Shown here in pieces: positions 17,857 through 27,997 of a stretch of 64,000 nt of DNA; the first letter of the stretch is position 1, and each line of letters opens with the position of its first letter. The position numbers and the translations under genes are program-made. The notes below the pieces were generated by a model, which saw only the letters and a program-made list of their open reading frames with translations, searched no databases and was not told where the DNA came from. The DNA comes from Paracoccus aestuarii (GTDB taxonomy: Bacteria; Pseudomonadota; Alphaproteobacteria; Rhodobacterales; Rhodobacteraceae), in assembly GCF_028553885.1 (NCBI RefSeq), contig NZ_CP067169.1:620001-684000 (forward strand), read 5' to 3'.

Positions 17857-19504
17857 CAGGCGGACCCTTCCGGCAATTCGTCGACATGCGCCTGCCCCGG
17901 CGGGATGCCGGCGCTGTCGGGGGTGTTTTCCGTATCGGTGATCCCGGCCATCAGCAGGCCCAGCTCCCCGGTCGTGGTCTGGTCGGGCAGGCGTTCGCCC
18001 ATGATCCGGCCGTCGAACATCACGGCCACGCGGTCCGACAGGGCCAGGATCTCGTCCAGCTCGACGCTGACCAGCAGCACGGCCTTGCCCGCGTCGCGCA
18101 GCGCCACGATCTGCTTGTGGATGAATTCGATCGCGCCGATATCGACGCCGCGCGTCGGCTGGCCGATCAGCAGCAGGTCGGGATTGCGCTCGATCTCGCG
18201 CGCGACAACGAGCTTCTGCTGGTTCCCGCCCGAGAAGTTGCGCGCCGCCAGCCAGCAGTCGCGGGGCCGCACATCGAAACGCTCCATCTTGGCCTGGGCG
18301 TCGCGGCGGATGGCGTCATTGTCCATCAGCGCGCCGCGGTTGAATTCGGGCGCGTCCTGCCAGCCGAAGGCCACGTTCTCCCATGCGGTGAAATCCATGA
18401 TCAGGCCTTCGACCTGACGATCCTCGGGGATGTGGCCGATGCCGTCGCGGCGGCGCTGGCCCGCATCGCAGCCGCGCCCGGACAGGGGCAGGGGCGCGCC
18501 GTTCATGCGCACATCGCCGGTGACCTTGGCGCCCTTTTCCGGGTATCCGCCCAGGATCTCCAGCAGCTGGGTCTGGCCGTTGCCGCTCACCCCGGCGATC
18601 CCCAGGATCTCGCCCGCGCGGATGTCCAGGCTGATGCCGCGCAGACGCTCGACCCCGTCATCGTCGATCATGGTCAGGTCGCGCACCTCCAGGACCGGCG
18701 CATCGGGCCGGGCGGGGGTCTTTTCGACGTTCAGCAGGACCTTGCGCCCGACCATCAGCTCGGCCAGCTCCTCGGGGCTGGTCTGAGCGGTGCGGACTGA
18801 CGCCACCATTTCGCCGCGGCGCATGACCGACACATTGTCGGTGATCTCCATGATCTCGCGCAGCTTGTGGGTGATCAGGATGATCGTCTTGCCCTCGTCG
18901 CGCAGCCCTTCCAGGATGCGGAACAGGTGGTCCGCCTCGGCCGGGGTCAGCACGCCGGTGGGTTCGTCCAGGATCAGCAGATCGGCCTGGCGATACAGCG
19001 CCTTCAGGATCTCGACCCGCTGCTGGTGCCCGACGGAAAGGTTTTCCACCACCTCGTCGGGATCCACGTTCAGCTGGTATTCGGCGGCCAGACGTTTCAG
19101 CACCCCGCGCGCCTTGGACAGCGACGGGCGCAGCATCGGCCCGTCCTCGACGCCCAGGATGATGTTCTCCAGGACGGTGAAATTCTGCACCAGCTTGAAA
19201 TGCTGGAAGACCATGCCGATGCCCGCGCGGATCGCGGTCTGGCTGTCGGCGATGGTGATCGGCTGGCCGCCCACCAGGATCTGGCCCTCGTCCGGCTTGT
19301 AGAAGCCGTAGAGGATCGACATCAGCGTCGATTTCCCGGCGCCGTTCTCGCCGATGATCCCGTGGATCGTGCCGCGCGGAACCGTGAGGTTGATGTTGCG
19401 GTTCGCCTGGACCGGCCCGAATGCCTTCGAGATGCCGCGCAGCTCGATGGCAGCGGGGGCGGCCGCGTCCGGCCGCCCCCCTTTCATGTCGCTCGGGGCG
19501 TTCA

Positions 19505-19505
<1 letters not shown>
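17856..19505 (-). CDS. Nucleoside ABC transporter ATP-binding protein (two ATPase domains)
   Basis: A 549-residue protein with two fused ATPase domains that powers the nucleoside importer. The N-terminal domain has Walker A GENGAGKST, the signature LSVGHQQRVEILKAL and Walker B LLILDEPT. The second domain is degenerate at the P-loop (GVSGNGQTQ) but keeps an ABC signature (FSGGNQQKLVVARE), the pattern usual for RbsA/NupA-type ATPases. An additional region (IPEDRQVEGLIMDF) is also characteristic. It overlaps both neighbours by one base, showing operon structure. Confidence 0.95.
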
Positions 19506-20494
<989 letters not shown>

Positions 20495-20574
20495 GTAGGA
20501 ACCTCATCCTGTTTTCGCGGGCGATTCAACGGGCCCGCCTGATCGCCCGATTAGGGCGCATCGCCGGGGGCCGG

Positions 20575-20997
20575 TCAACCGCCTTCTTGGATGACACGCA
20601 GCGTCAGACGCATGACGATCGCATCCGTCGCGGGCCCGTAATAGCGGCGTCTGCGGCCGGCTTCCAGCCAGCCCTGCGCGGAATAGAGCGCGCGTGCCGC
20701 AAGGTTGTCGCAGGCGACCTCCAGAAAGGCCTGATCCGCGCCCATCCGCGCCGCCCTGCCCGCGAATGCGGCAGTCAGCCGCCGCCCCACGCCGCCCCTG
20801 CGCGCCTCGGGCGCGACGGCCAGGGTCAACAGCTCGGCCTCGCCCGCCAGCGCCCGGCCCAGCAGGAAGGCGTCGCGGCCCTCGGTCAGCAGGAACACCC
20901 CCGGCATGTCCAGCATCGCGGCAAAGGCCGTGGCGGGCCAAGGCGGCGGCAGGGTGAAGCAGCGCGCATGCAGCGCGGCCAAGGCCTCGGGGCTCAT
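20575..20997 (-). CDS. rimI: Ribosomal protein S18 alanine N-acetyltransferase RimI
   Basis: A 140-residue GNAT acetyltransferase; RimI acetylates the N-terminal Ala of ribosomal protein S18. The acetyl-CoA loop is seen as VAPEARRGGVGRRL, and the C-terminal signature LEVACDNLAARALYSAQGWLEAGRRRRYY is characteristic for RimI (N-A-x-x-L-Y). The start overlaps the tsaB stop (ATGA), the conserved tsaB-rimI pair. A TTGACC overlaps its stop codon and may serve as a -35 for the nucleoside operon 80 bases downstream, but no convincing -10 was found. Confidence 0.9.
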   Translation of the reverse strand: MSPEALAALHARCFTLPPPWPATAFAAMLDMPGVFLLTEGRDAFLLGRALAGEAELLTLAVAPEARRGGVGRRLTAAFAGRAARMGADQAFLEVACDNLAARALYSAQGWLEAGRRRRYYGPATDAIVMRLTLRVIQEGG

Positions 20998-21599
20998 GTG
21001 TCCAGGATGACGGGGGGCGCGTCGCGGGCGGGGGCCGCATCCGCCGGGCGTAGATAAAGGGGCGCCGGGCGCGGCGCGGGGCCGATGGCGGCCCGGGTGC
21101 GGGCCAGGCGCGCGACGCCGTCGGCGATCCCGACTGCCGGCGCAGCCGGCGCGGGGCCGGGCGGCAGCGCGCCGTCCGCAGCTTGCTGCGGACGGCTGCC
21201 CCCCTCGGGCTCCTCCGGCATCAGGTCCTGCCAGATCACCTGGCCGCCGCGGCCGGGGATCACGATGCGGCAGGGCCGGGCCAGACCCCAGGCCAGGGCC
21301 TCGGTCGCGGGCACGCCGATCGCCGGGCGCTCCAGCGCCAAGGCCAGCCCCCGCGCGGCCGCCACGCCCAAGCGGATGCCGGTGAAATTGCCCGGCCCCG
21401 TGCCCACGCCGATCACGTCCAGATCCGCCCAGGCCAGCCCCGCCTCGGCCAGCATCTCCTCCAGCAGGGGCATCAGGCGCTCGGCCTGACCCTTGGCCAT
21501 CTCCTCCTGCCTGTGGGCGATCAAGACGTCACCGCGCAGCAAAGCGGCCGCGCAATGCGCGGCCGATGTGTCGAAACCCAAGGTGATCCGGTCAGGCAA
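20994..21599 (-). CDS. tsaB: tRNA threonylcarbamoyladenosine biosynthesis protein TsaB
   Basis: TsaB is an inactive ASKHA-fold partner of TsaD in formation of t6A37 on ANN-decoding tRNAs. The 201-residue protein has the N-terminal LGFDTSAAHCAAAL, the EEMAKGQAERLMPLLEEML helix and the conserved VGTGPGNFTGIRLGVAAARGLALAL. The C-terminal half is less conserved and contains an Ala/Pro-rich stretch (RPQQAADGALPPGPAPAAP) encoded by a strong DNA palindrome. The C-terminus ends in a proline-rich tail. It overlaps nfuA-like by 8 bases and rimI by 4. Confidence 0.92.
   Translation of the reverse strand: MPDRITLGFDTSAAHCAAALLRGDVLIAHRQEEMAKGQAERLMPLLEEMLAEAGLAWADLDVIGVGTGPGNFTGIRLGVAAARGLALALERPAIGVPATEALAWGLARPCRIVIPGRGGQVIWQDLMPEEPEGGSRPQQAADGALPPGPAPAAPAVGIADGVARLARTRAAIGPAPRPAPLYLRPADAAPARDAPPVILDT
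21163..21200. repeat. Compound palindrome inside tsaB
   Basis: A perfect 11-bp inverted repeat (CCGTCCGCAGC / GCTGCGGACGG, positions 21172-21182 and 21185-21195) is flanked by further complementary arms GGCAG and CTGCC (21163-21167, 21196-21200). It would form a very stable hairpin in DNA or RNA. It lies in frame in a variable part of tsaB, encoding an Ala/Pro/Gln-rich loop. Confidence 0.75.
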
Positions 21600-22152
21600 C
21601 GGGCCGGACCTCGACCACTTCGGGGATATAGTGGCGCAGCAGGTTCTCGATCCCCATCTTCAGCGTCAGGGTCGATGACGGGCAACCCGCGCAGGCCCCC
21701 TGCATGTGCAGATAGACCACGCCCCGGTCGAAGCCGTGAAAGGTGATGTCGCCGCCATCCTGGGCCACCGCGGGGCGCACGCGGGTGTCCAGCAGCTCCT
21801 TGATCTGGCCGACGATCTCGGCATCGGGGCCGTCATGGGCGGCATGGCCCGCACTTTCGGGCGCGGCCCCCTCGATCGCGGGGGCACCGGACTGGTAATG
21901 CTCCATGATCGCGCCCAGGACCGAGGGCTTCAGATGGTCCCATGGCACGTCATCGGCCTTGGTCACGGTCACGAAATCGCGGCCCAGGAACACGCCCGTC
22001 ACGCCCTCGACCGCGAAGATCCGCCGCGCCAGCGGCGACGAGGCGCCGGTATCGGGCGACGGGAAATCGGCCGTTCCGCTGCCCAGAACCGTGTCACCGG
22101 GCAGGAATTTCAGCGTGGCGGGGTTCGGGGTCGTCTCGGTCTGGATGAACAT
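21592..22152 (-). CDS. NifU-family Fe-S carrier protein (NfuA-like)
   Basis: Delivers [4Fe-4S] clusters to target enzymes. The 186-residue protein has the Nfu N-terminal domain (MFIQTETTPNPATLKFLPG, FAVEGVTGVFLGRDFVTVTK) and the C-terminal NifU-like domain with the cluster-binding CxxC (GACAGCPSST). Between them is a short Ala/Gly-rich linker. AAAGGAG seven bases before the ATG supports the start. It precedes tsaB with an 8-base overlap, so it is probably the first gene of nfu-tsaB-rimI. Confidence 0.93.
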   Translation of the reverse strand: MFIQTETTPNPATLKFLPGDTVLGSGTADFPSPDTGASSPLARRIFAVEGVTGVFLGRDFVTVTKADDVPWDHLKPSVLGAIMEHYQSGAPAIEGAAPESAGHAAHDGPDAEIVGQIKELLDTRVRPAVAQDGGDITFHGFDRGVVYLHMQGACAGCPSSTLTLKMGIENLLRHYIPEVVEVRPVA

Positions 22153-22215
22153 GGGGGCGCTCCTTTGATGCCTGATATGGCGATCCGGGCGGCACGGGTC
22201 AAGCGGTGCAGCCCC

Positions 22216-22674
22216 TCAGGTGATCGCCTCCAGCCGGTCCTTGGACAGGTCGCCCGGAACCAGGGTGATCGCGCAGGGCAGGGCGGTGGGGTCGCGCAGC
22301 AACTTCGTCAGGACGGGGTTCGTGCTGCTCTTGTCGGTGGACAGGCCGATGACGACGACGCCCACCTCGCCATCCTCGGTGATCTGGGCCAGCAGCTCCT
22401 CGGCGGTGTCGCCTTCGCGGATGACCAGTTCGGGTTCCACCCCGGGCCGGGTCCGCATCCATTTGGCGAAGACCTCGAAATGCGCCTCGATCCGTTCGCG
22501 CGCCTCGGCGCGCATCACCTCGGCCACGCCGAAGCCGTGCTGGATCTCCTCGGCGGTGATGACCGACAGGATGACGACCGACGCGCCCTGCGACTTCGCC
22601 GCCCGCATCGCGGCAAAGCGCATCGCGTTCAGGCATTCCTTGCTGTCGTCCAGAAGAACCAGAAACTTGCGCAT
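22216..22674 (-). CDS. Universal stress protein, UspA family
   Basis: A 152-residue cytoplasmic protein with one Usp fold. The N-terminal strand RKFLVLLDDSKECLNAMRFA and the C-terminal VGVVVIGLSTDKSSTNP followed by KLLRDPTALPCAITLVPG are visible. The ATP-type Usp motif (GxxGxG-S) is only partly present, so nucleotide binding is uncertain. The gene stands alone between nfuA-like (same strand, 63 bases away) and the divergent sugar transferase. Role in stress survival is known for the family; specific signal unknown. Confidence 0.88.
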   Translation of the reverse strand: MRKFLVLLDDSKECLNAMRFAAMRAAKSQGASVVILSVITAEEIQHGFGVAEVMRAEARERIEAHFEVFAKWMRTRPGVEPELVIREGDTAEELLAQITEDGEVGVVVIGLSTDKSSTNPVLTKLLRDPTALPCAITLVPGDLSKDRLEAIT

Positions 22675-22913
22675 CCAAGGCCCGTGATGTCATTCGCTGC
22701 GTCGGGCAGAGTGGCCGATGTGCCGCTGTCGCGCAAGTGATTGCCTGATCTGCAGGCGAAGTGTTCCCTATCGGGCGCCGATGTGCTAGCGCCGTCAGGG
22801 ACTTCCGACCAAGACATTCCTGGGCCTGCGGCCATCATCTGACAGCGGACGGCATCGTGACGATCCACCATGACTGGGACAAGACAGACGCGGCCCGGTT
22901 GACCGCGCCCAAG

Positions 22914-23645
22914 ATGGCCTGGTTCATGGGCGAAGCGACCGCGCCCGGCGTCAACCCGATGCCGACCAGCAAGCGCGTCTTCGACATCGCGCTGGCGCTG
23001 GCGCTGTTGGTGCCGCTCTCCGTCGTGATGCTGTCGGTGGCCCTGATCCTGCTGATCCTGCAGGGGCGTCCCATCTTCTATGCCGCGCATCGGATGCGCG
23101 CGCCGAACCAGCCCTTCACCCAGTGGAAGTTCCGCACCATGCTGTGCGAGGAGGACGATTTCGGCGCCACCGGCGCGCACAAGGCCTGGCGCATCACCCC
23201 GGTCGGGCGCTTCCTGCGCCGCTCGCGCATCGACGAGCTGCCGCAGCTGTTCAACATCCTGCGCGGCGACATGAGCTTTGTCGGGCCCCGCCCGCCGCTG
23301 CGCGAATATGTCGAACGCTTTCCCGCCGTCTATGGCCAGGTGCTGCATTCGCGGCCCGGCGTCACCGGGCTTGCCACGCTGATCTATCACCGCCACGAGG
23401 ACCGCATCCTGGCCCGCTGCAAATCGGCCGAGGCGACCGAGGCCGCCTATTACCGCCGCTGTCTGCCCGCGAAGCTGAAGATCGACCTGATCTATCAGCG
23501 GCACCGGACGCTGCGGCTGGACCTGTGGATCCTGTGGCACACGCTGAAGATCGTGATCTCGCGCCGCGACGAACGCCCCCGCCGCCGTCGGCGCGGCCGC
23601 AGCTATCTGCCTGTCGGGCCGTCCCGGAAGGGGTCCGAGGGGTAG
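22914..23645 (+). CDS. Sugar transferase (exopolysaccharide/undecaprenyl-phosphate glycosyl-1-phosphate type)
   Basis: Transfers a sugar-1-phosphate to a lipid carrier to start polysaccharide synthesis. A membrane segment ([25 protein letters not shown]) precedes the catalytic domain with [35 protein letters not shown] and [11 protein letters not shown]. The C-terminus is Arg-rich. The start is uncertain: GTG at 22857, ATG at 22914 or ATG at 22959 are possible and none has a good ribosome site; the conserved part begins at about 22959. It stands without other polysaccharide genes. Its 3' end overlaps the convergent truA by 43 bases. Confidence 0.88.
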   Translation: MAWFMGEATAPGVNPMPTSKRVFDIALALALLVPLSVVMLSVALILLILQGRPIFYAAHRMRAPNQPFTQWKFRTMLCEEDDFGATGAHKAWRITPVGRFLRRSRIDELPQLFNILRGDMSFVGPRPPLREYVERFPAVYGQVLHSRPGVTGLATLIYHRHEDRILARCKSAEATEAAYYRRCLPAKLKIDLIYQRHRTLRLDLWILWHTLKIVISRRDERPRRRRRGRSYLPVGPSRKGSEG

Positions 23646-24397
23646 CCCACCCCCGTCAGATAGAGGCCCTGCGGCGGGCAGACCGGCCCACAGGCCGCCC
23701 GGTCCCGCGCCGCCAGCGCATCGCGCACACGCTCCGGCGCCCATGACCCCGCGCCCACCCGCTCCAAGGTGCCGACGATGCTGCGCACCTGGTTGTGCAG
23801 GAAGGACCGCGCCCGCAGGTGAAAGCGGTATTCGCACCCATGGGGGACGGGGCTTTCCTCGATCGTGATCTCGTCGATGGATTTCACCGGGCTTTTCGCT
23901 TGGCAGATCGAGGATCGGAAGGTCGTGAAATCGTGATGCCCGACCAGATGCGCGGCCCCCGCCCGCATCAGCGCCGCATCCAGCGGGTTCAGCACCTGCC
24001 AGACCTGGCCGCGCCCATGGGTCAGCGGCGCGCGCCGCGCCACCAGCCGGAAGGTGTATCGCCGCTCACGCGCGGAGAACCGGGCGTGGAAATCGTCATC
24101 GACCCGCGCCGCCGCCAGGATCGCCACGGGGGCGGGCTTCAGGTGCCAGTTCAGCGCCTCGGCCAGGCGGAACGGATCCCAGTCCCGCGCCAGATCCGCA
24201 TGGGCGACCTGGCCCGTGGCATGCACACCCGCATCGGTGCGGCCCGCCGCCGCGATCCGCGCGCCCGCCGCAAAGCCGGGGTCGAGGCGCGCCAGCGCGG
24301 TCTCGATCGCGCCCTGCACGCTCGGCTGATCGGCCTGAGCCTGCCAGCCGGCGAAGGGGGCGCCGTCATATTCGACCTTCAATGCAAAGCGGGGCAT
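23603..24397 (-). CDS. truA: tRNA pseudouridine synthase A
   Basis: Makes pseudouridine at positions 38-40 of the anticodon arm. Motifs of the TruA family are clear: [15 protein letters not shown] at the start, the catalytic Asp in [26 protein letters not shown] and [19 protein letters not shown]. The length of 264 aa is normal, with about a dozen residues beyond the usual end ([13 protein letters not shown]) that lie within the overlap with the convergent sugar transferase gene. The start shares one base with the stop of the XpaC-like gene (TGATG). Confidence 0.95.
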   Translation of the reverse strand: MPRFALKVEYDGAPFAGWQAQADQPSVQGAIETALARLDPGFAAGARIAAAGRTDAGVHATGQVAHADLARDWDPFRLAEALNWHLKPAPVAILAAARVDDDFHARFSARERRYTFRLVARRAPLTHGRGQVWQVLNPLDAALMRAGAAHLVGHHDFTTFRSSICQAKSPVKSIDEITIEESPVPHGCEYRFHLRARSFLHNQVRSIVGTLERVGAGSWAPERVRDALAARDRAACGPVCPPQGLYLTGVGYPSDPFRDGPTGR

Positions 24398-25364
24398 CAG
24401 TCGCGCGGGGTCTTCTGGCCGGGAAAGGGCATGCGCAGCAGGTCGTCCAAGGTCTGCGCCTCCTGGCTCTGCAGGGCGGGGCGGTCCTCGGGGGCCAGGC
24501 GGGTGGCGGCGCCGGTCAGCCCCTCGCGCGCCAAGCGGTCGCGCAGGACCGACATCTCGACATCCAGCGCGTCGCGGTCGCCGTCCAGCAGCCGGTCGGC
24601 CCGGGCGGCGAAGTCGCGCTGCAGATCGTCCATGAAGGCCTCGTAGGCCGCCCGCGCGGCCCCATCGCCGGTCACCACATAGAGGTCGGCAAAGCGTACC
24701 GTCGCATCGCGCGCGCCCTGCAGATAGACGCCCAGATAGCGCCGCGCCGATCCCAGCCCGCCGGGATTGTCGCGCAGCCGGTCGAACAGCTGGCGGACCG
24801 AGGCGTCAAAGCCCATCACCCGCCCGGTCAGCCGCCGGTCGCCAAGCCGCGCGATGGCCTGCTGCATGGCCTGCAGATTCCCCTCGGCCTCGTCGATCAT
24901 GCGTTGGGCGCGGTCCTGCTGGAACCCGTCCACGCCGTCGGGGCGCTTGTCGCGCCACGGGTCCAGGCCGAAGGCGATCTGGTGCAGCACCATGCCCGCA
25001 GCGCCGATCAACCCGGCCTCGGCCCAGGCCCCCGGCATGGCGGCCCCGAGGCCCAGCCCCATCCCCGCCAGCGCGCCGCCGAACAGCTTGCGCGGAATGG
25101 CCGGGCGCTTGGCCACGCGGCGCGCCTCGAACCCGGCCTGCGCGACCAGCCCCTCGCGCGTCATGTACATGCCGCTGGCCACCAGGCCGAAGGCCGCCAG
25201 GTCGGTGACCATGCCGGTCGCCCCTTGGAAGAACGCCCCCAACAGGAAGGGCGTCGCGGCCAGGGTGATCCATTTGGGCCGCCCCTCATGCGGGTGGCGG
25301 GGGTGGGTGGCAGGGCCGTGTGACCGGCATTGGGCGAAAACCGCCCCGTGATGCGCTGCGACAT
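24397..25364 (-). CDS. XpaC-like (5-bromo-4-chloroindolyl phosphate hydrolysis family) protein with frameshifted 5' end
   Basis: Named after Bacillus XpaC; real function unknown. Residues from a TTG at 25242 on are continuous: a membrane hairpin ([38 protein letters not shown]) and a long helical cytoplasmic domain. The expected N-terminus ([17 protein letters not shown] at 25364, with GAGGGGG before it) is in another frame. The protein should pass into [20 protein letters not shown]; a single missing base between about 25275 and 25325, likely in the G5 run at 25299-25303 (plus strand), would restore it. Either a real frameshift or a homopolymer sequence error. truA follows with a one-base overlap. 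Confidence 0.7.
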
Positions 25365-25374
25365 GACGGCCCCC

Positions 25375-25458
25375 TCAGCCCGCGCCCGCCAGCGAGGCAT
25401 AGAGCGTCAGCATCAGCAGCAGATAGAAGCTCAGCCGGGCTTGGGCATTGCGGGACAT
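25375..25458 (-). CDS. 27-residue single-pass membrane peptide
   Basis: A short frame begins at an ATG with GAAAGG six bases upstream and encodes MSRNAQARLSF followed by a hydrophobic helix (YLLLMLTLYASLAGAG) and TGA. Its stop lies within the ribosome-binding region of the XpaC-like gene, suggesting translational coupling. It has the shape of the small single-pass proteins often missed by gene finders. No family is recognised, and expression is not proven. Confidence 0.5.
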   Translation of the reverse strand: MSRNAQARLSFYLLLMLTLYASLAGAG

Positions 25459-25510
25459 GGTCAACCTTTCGCGGATCAGGACCCCTTATATCGGCATCGG
25501 CGCCGGGGAT

Positions 25511-26500
25511 TCAAACCGGGGATGGAAACAGCCGGTCCAGCGCCGCGCGCAAGGGCGCGTCATCGGCCAGCGTCAGGCGCACGGGCAGGGCCATGACCTT
25601 GGGGCGGAAGGCGCGGGGCAGGCGGGCCGCGTCCTTTTCGGTAGTGACCAGCTGGGCGCCGGTCAGGCGCGATTCCGCCTCCAGCCGGGTCAGCAGGGCG
25701 GGGGTGAAGGGCTGGTGGTCGTCCAAGGCCTCGGCCCGCACGACATGGGCGCCCAAGGCCTGCAGGGTGGCGAAGAACTTCTCGGGGTGGCCGATGCCGG
25801 CAAAGGCCAGGACCCGGTGGCCGCGCCAGTCGATGCCCGTCCGCAGCGGCGCCAGATGCCCGCGCAGCAGCGGCGGCGCGCCGGGCGGGGGGGCAAAGCC
25901 CGCCTGTGCCGCATCCGGCCCGATGGCCAGCAGCAGGTCGGCCCGCGCCAGCCCCGCCGCCACGGGTTCGCGCAAGGGTCCCGCCGGGATGCACAGCCCG
26001 TTGCCGAAGCCCTTGGCCGCATCCACCACCACCAGCGACAGGTCATGGGCCAAGGCCGGGTCCTGGAACCCGTCATCCAGCAGGATCGCCTGCGCCCCCG
26101 CGGCCACGGCGGCGGCGGCGCCCGCGCGGCGGTCATCGGCGACCCAGACCGGGCCGAAGGCCGCCATCAGCAGCGGCTCGTCCCCGGTCAGCGCCGCGTC
26201 ATGGGCGCGTTCATCCACCCGCAGCGCCGCCACGGCCGAGCCGCCATAGCCGCGCGAGACGACATGCGCCGCGATCCCGCGCGCCGACAGCGCCATCTGC
26301 AGATGGATGACGGTGGGGGTCTTGCCCGTCCCCCCGGCATTCAGATTGCCTACGCAGATCACCGGCACGCCGGGCCGGGCGCGGTCGCCCTGGGCCAGCC
26401 TGCGGGCCGTGGCGCGGGCATAGGCGGCCCCCAGGGGGGGCGCAGCAGGCGCGCGCGCAGGCTGGGCGGGCGCTGGAACCAGAAGGCGGGGGCGGGTCAT
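25511..26500 (-). CDS. lpxK: Tetraacyldisaccharide 4'-kinase LpxK, N-terminus altered by two compensating frameshifts
   Basis: Phosphorylates the 4' position of the lipid A disaccharide at the inner membrane. From residue ~22 the protein is typical: [19 protein letters not shown] with the Walker [42 protein letters not shown] and [10 protein letters not shown]. Residues ~5-21 read [17 protein letters not shown] instead of the family's membrane helix. That helix ([18 protein letters not shown]) is present in the next frame. A +1 at the C5 run and a -1 at the C7 run (26434-26440 on the plus strand as G7) explain this. The start overlaps the waaA stop (ATGA). Confidence 0.9.
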   Translation of the reverse strand: MTRPRLLVPAPAQPARAPAAPPLGAAYARATARRLAQGDRARPGVPVICVGNLNAGGTGKTPTVIHLQMALSARGIAAHVVSRGYGGSAVAALRVDERAHDAALTGDEPLLMAAFGPVWVADDRRAGAAAAVAAGAQAILLDDGFQDPALAHDLSLVVVDAAKGFGNGLCIPAGPLREPVAAGLARADLLLAIGPDAAQAGFAPPPGAPPLLRGHLAPLRTGIDWRGHRVLAFAGIGHPEKFFATLQALGAHVVRAEALDDHQPFTPALLTRLEAESRLTGAQLVTTEKDAARLPRAFRPKVMALPVRLTLADDAPLRAALDRLFPSPV

Positions 26501-27675
26501 GCGGGGATCTCGGCGGGGCGGTCCATCAGGCGGGACAGGCGTTCGGCGATGCGCAGCGCGACATCGGCGCCGCCGGTGCTGACGGTCCAGGCATTGGTGG
26601 CCAAAGTGGCGATGGATTCGGGCTGGATCAGGTCGGTCACGGCCTGGGGCAGGTCGTCGGCATGGCGCAGCGCGCGGGTGGCGCGCGCGCCGGTCAGCTG
26701 GCGCCATTCGGTCGCATGGGCGCCCTGTTCCGGGCCATGGATGATCGCCGATCCCAAGGCGGCGGGTTCGAACGGGTGGCGCATGGCGTCGCCGCGTCCG
26801 GTCAGGGTGCCGCCCATGAAGGTCACCGGCGCCAGGCGATACCACAGCCCCATCTCGGTCGGGCCGTCGGTCAGCAGGACCTGGATCTCGTCGCCCAGAT
26901 CGTCATCCTCGGCGCGGCGCGACAGGGTCAGGCCCTGATCCTCGACCTTGCGGGCCAGGGCGGGCAGGCGGGCGGGATCATGGGGCGAAAGGATCAGCAG
27001 CGCGCGATGGGCGCGGCGCAGCACGGCCTGATGGGCGGCCAAGACCGCGTCCTCCTCGCCCTCGGGCAGGCTGGCCGCGAACCAGGCGTGGCGGCCGTTC
27101 ATCTGCTGGGCCATGGACATGCGTTCGGTTTCCGAACAGGGCAGGGGCTCGTGGATTTCCGAGACGGGGCCGGTCATCACCGGGTCCAGCCCCATGCGCC
27201 GGGCCAGGTCCAGGCTGGCCAGATCCGCGACCATGACAGCCGCCGCCCCCTCCAGCAGCTGGCGGCGCATCGAGGCCTGCAGGCCCCAGCCCAGGTCCTG
27301 GGCGTTCAGGCGCAGCTCGGCCAAGGCGACGGGCAGGTGGCGCGCCCGCGCCGCCGACAGCAGCGCCGGCGGCAGCGCGCTGCCCAGCAGCAGGACCGCG
27401 CGCGGCCGCGCCCGGTCCAGGATCATCGCGGCCAGGGCCGGGTCGTCGCCCGCGTCGCCCCGCGCATCCGCCTGCATGCGCAGGATACGCAGGCCCGGAC
27501 GGGCGCGGCGCAGGGCGCGGGTGATCTGACCCTCGGCCCGGACGGCATCGGGCGAGACATGCACAAGGATCGCCGGCCCGCTGCCGGGCGGGATCTCGGG
27601 CAGGGGCGGGTCGTCATGGCGCCTGCTGCGCAGATGCAGCCACAGGCCCAGCTGACCCAGCCCGGTGCCGGCCAT
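26497..27675 (-). CDS. waaA: 3-deoxy-D-manno-octulosonic acid (Kdo) transferase
   Basis: Adds Kdo to lipid A precursors at the inner membrane. This 392-residue protein has the WaaA/KdtA C-terminal signature: [27 protein letters not shown], and [21 protein letters not shown] followed by [16 protein letters not shown]. The N-terminal domain is more divergent than the E. coli enzyme and lacks a clear membrane anchor, as in other Rhodobacterales. Order DUF4170-waaA-lpxK is conserved in the group. The start shares one base with the DUF4170 stop (TGATG) and the stop overlaps lpxK. Confidence 0.87.
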   Translation of the reverse strand: MAGTGLGQLGLWLHLRSRRHDDPPLPEIPPGSGPAILVHVSPDAVRAEGQITRALRRARPGLRILRMQADARGDAGDDPALAAMILDRARPRAVLLLGSALPPALLSAARARHLPVALAELRLNAQDLGWGLQASMRRQLLEGAAAVMVADLASLDLARRMGLDPVMTGPVSEIHEPLPCSETERMSMAQQMNGRHAWFAASLPEGEEDAVLAAHQAVLRRAHRALLILSPHDPARLPALARKVEDQGLTLSRRAEDDDLGDEIQVLLTDGPTEMGLWYRLAPVTFMGGTLTGRGDAMRHPFEPAALGSAIIHGPEQGAHATEWRQLTGARATRALRHADDLPQAVTDLIQPESIATLATNAWTVSTGGADVALRIAERLSRLMDRPAEIPA

Positions 27676-27920
27676 CAGGCGCCCAGTTCCTCGGTCGGGC
27701 TGACCTCGCGTTCCTCGTCGCGCAGACGGTGCAGATGCGCGATGAAATAGCGGGTATGGGCGCTGTCGACGGTGCGCTGCGCCTCGGCCTTCCAGGCGGC
27801 GAAGGCGGTTTCGTAATTCGGGAAGATCCCGACCATGTGGATCGCTTTGGTGTCGCGGAACTGGGTGCCTTGCGGGTCGATCAGTTCTCCGCCGAAGACG
27901 AGATGCAGGCGCTGGCTCAT
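27675..27920 (-). CDS. DUF4170 protein
   Basis: An 81-residue cytoplasmic protein of unknown function. The sequence LHLVFGGELIDPQGTQFRD and GIFPNYETAFAAWKAEAQRTVDSAHTRYFIAHLHRL is typical for DUF4170, a family largely confined to alphaproteobacteria and encoded next to the lipid A genes. GGAGG four to five bases before the ATG supports the start. It is the first gene of the waaA-lpxK operon, so a role in lipopolysaccharide synthesis is plausible but unproven. Confidence 0.88.
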   Translation of the reverse strand: MSQRLHLVFGGELIDPQGTQFRDTKAIHMVGIFPNYETAFAAWKAEAQRTVDSAHTRYFIAHLHRLRDEEREVSPTEELGA

Positions 27921-27997
27921 GGGGCCTCCGATAGGGTTGGGACGCCATGAACCTAACGCGGCAGCGCAGCGAGAAAAAGCGGATTTGCGGGACGGGC

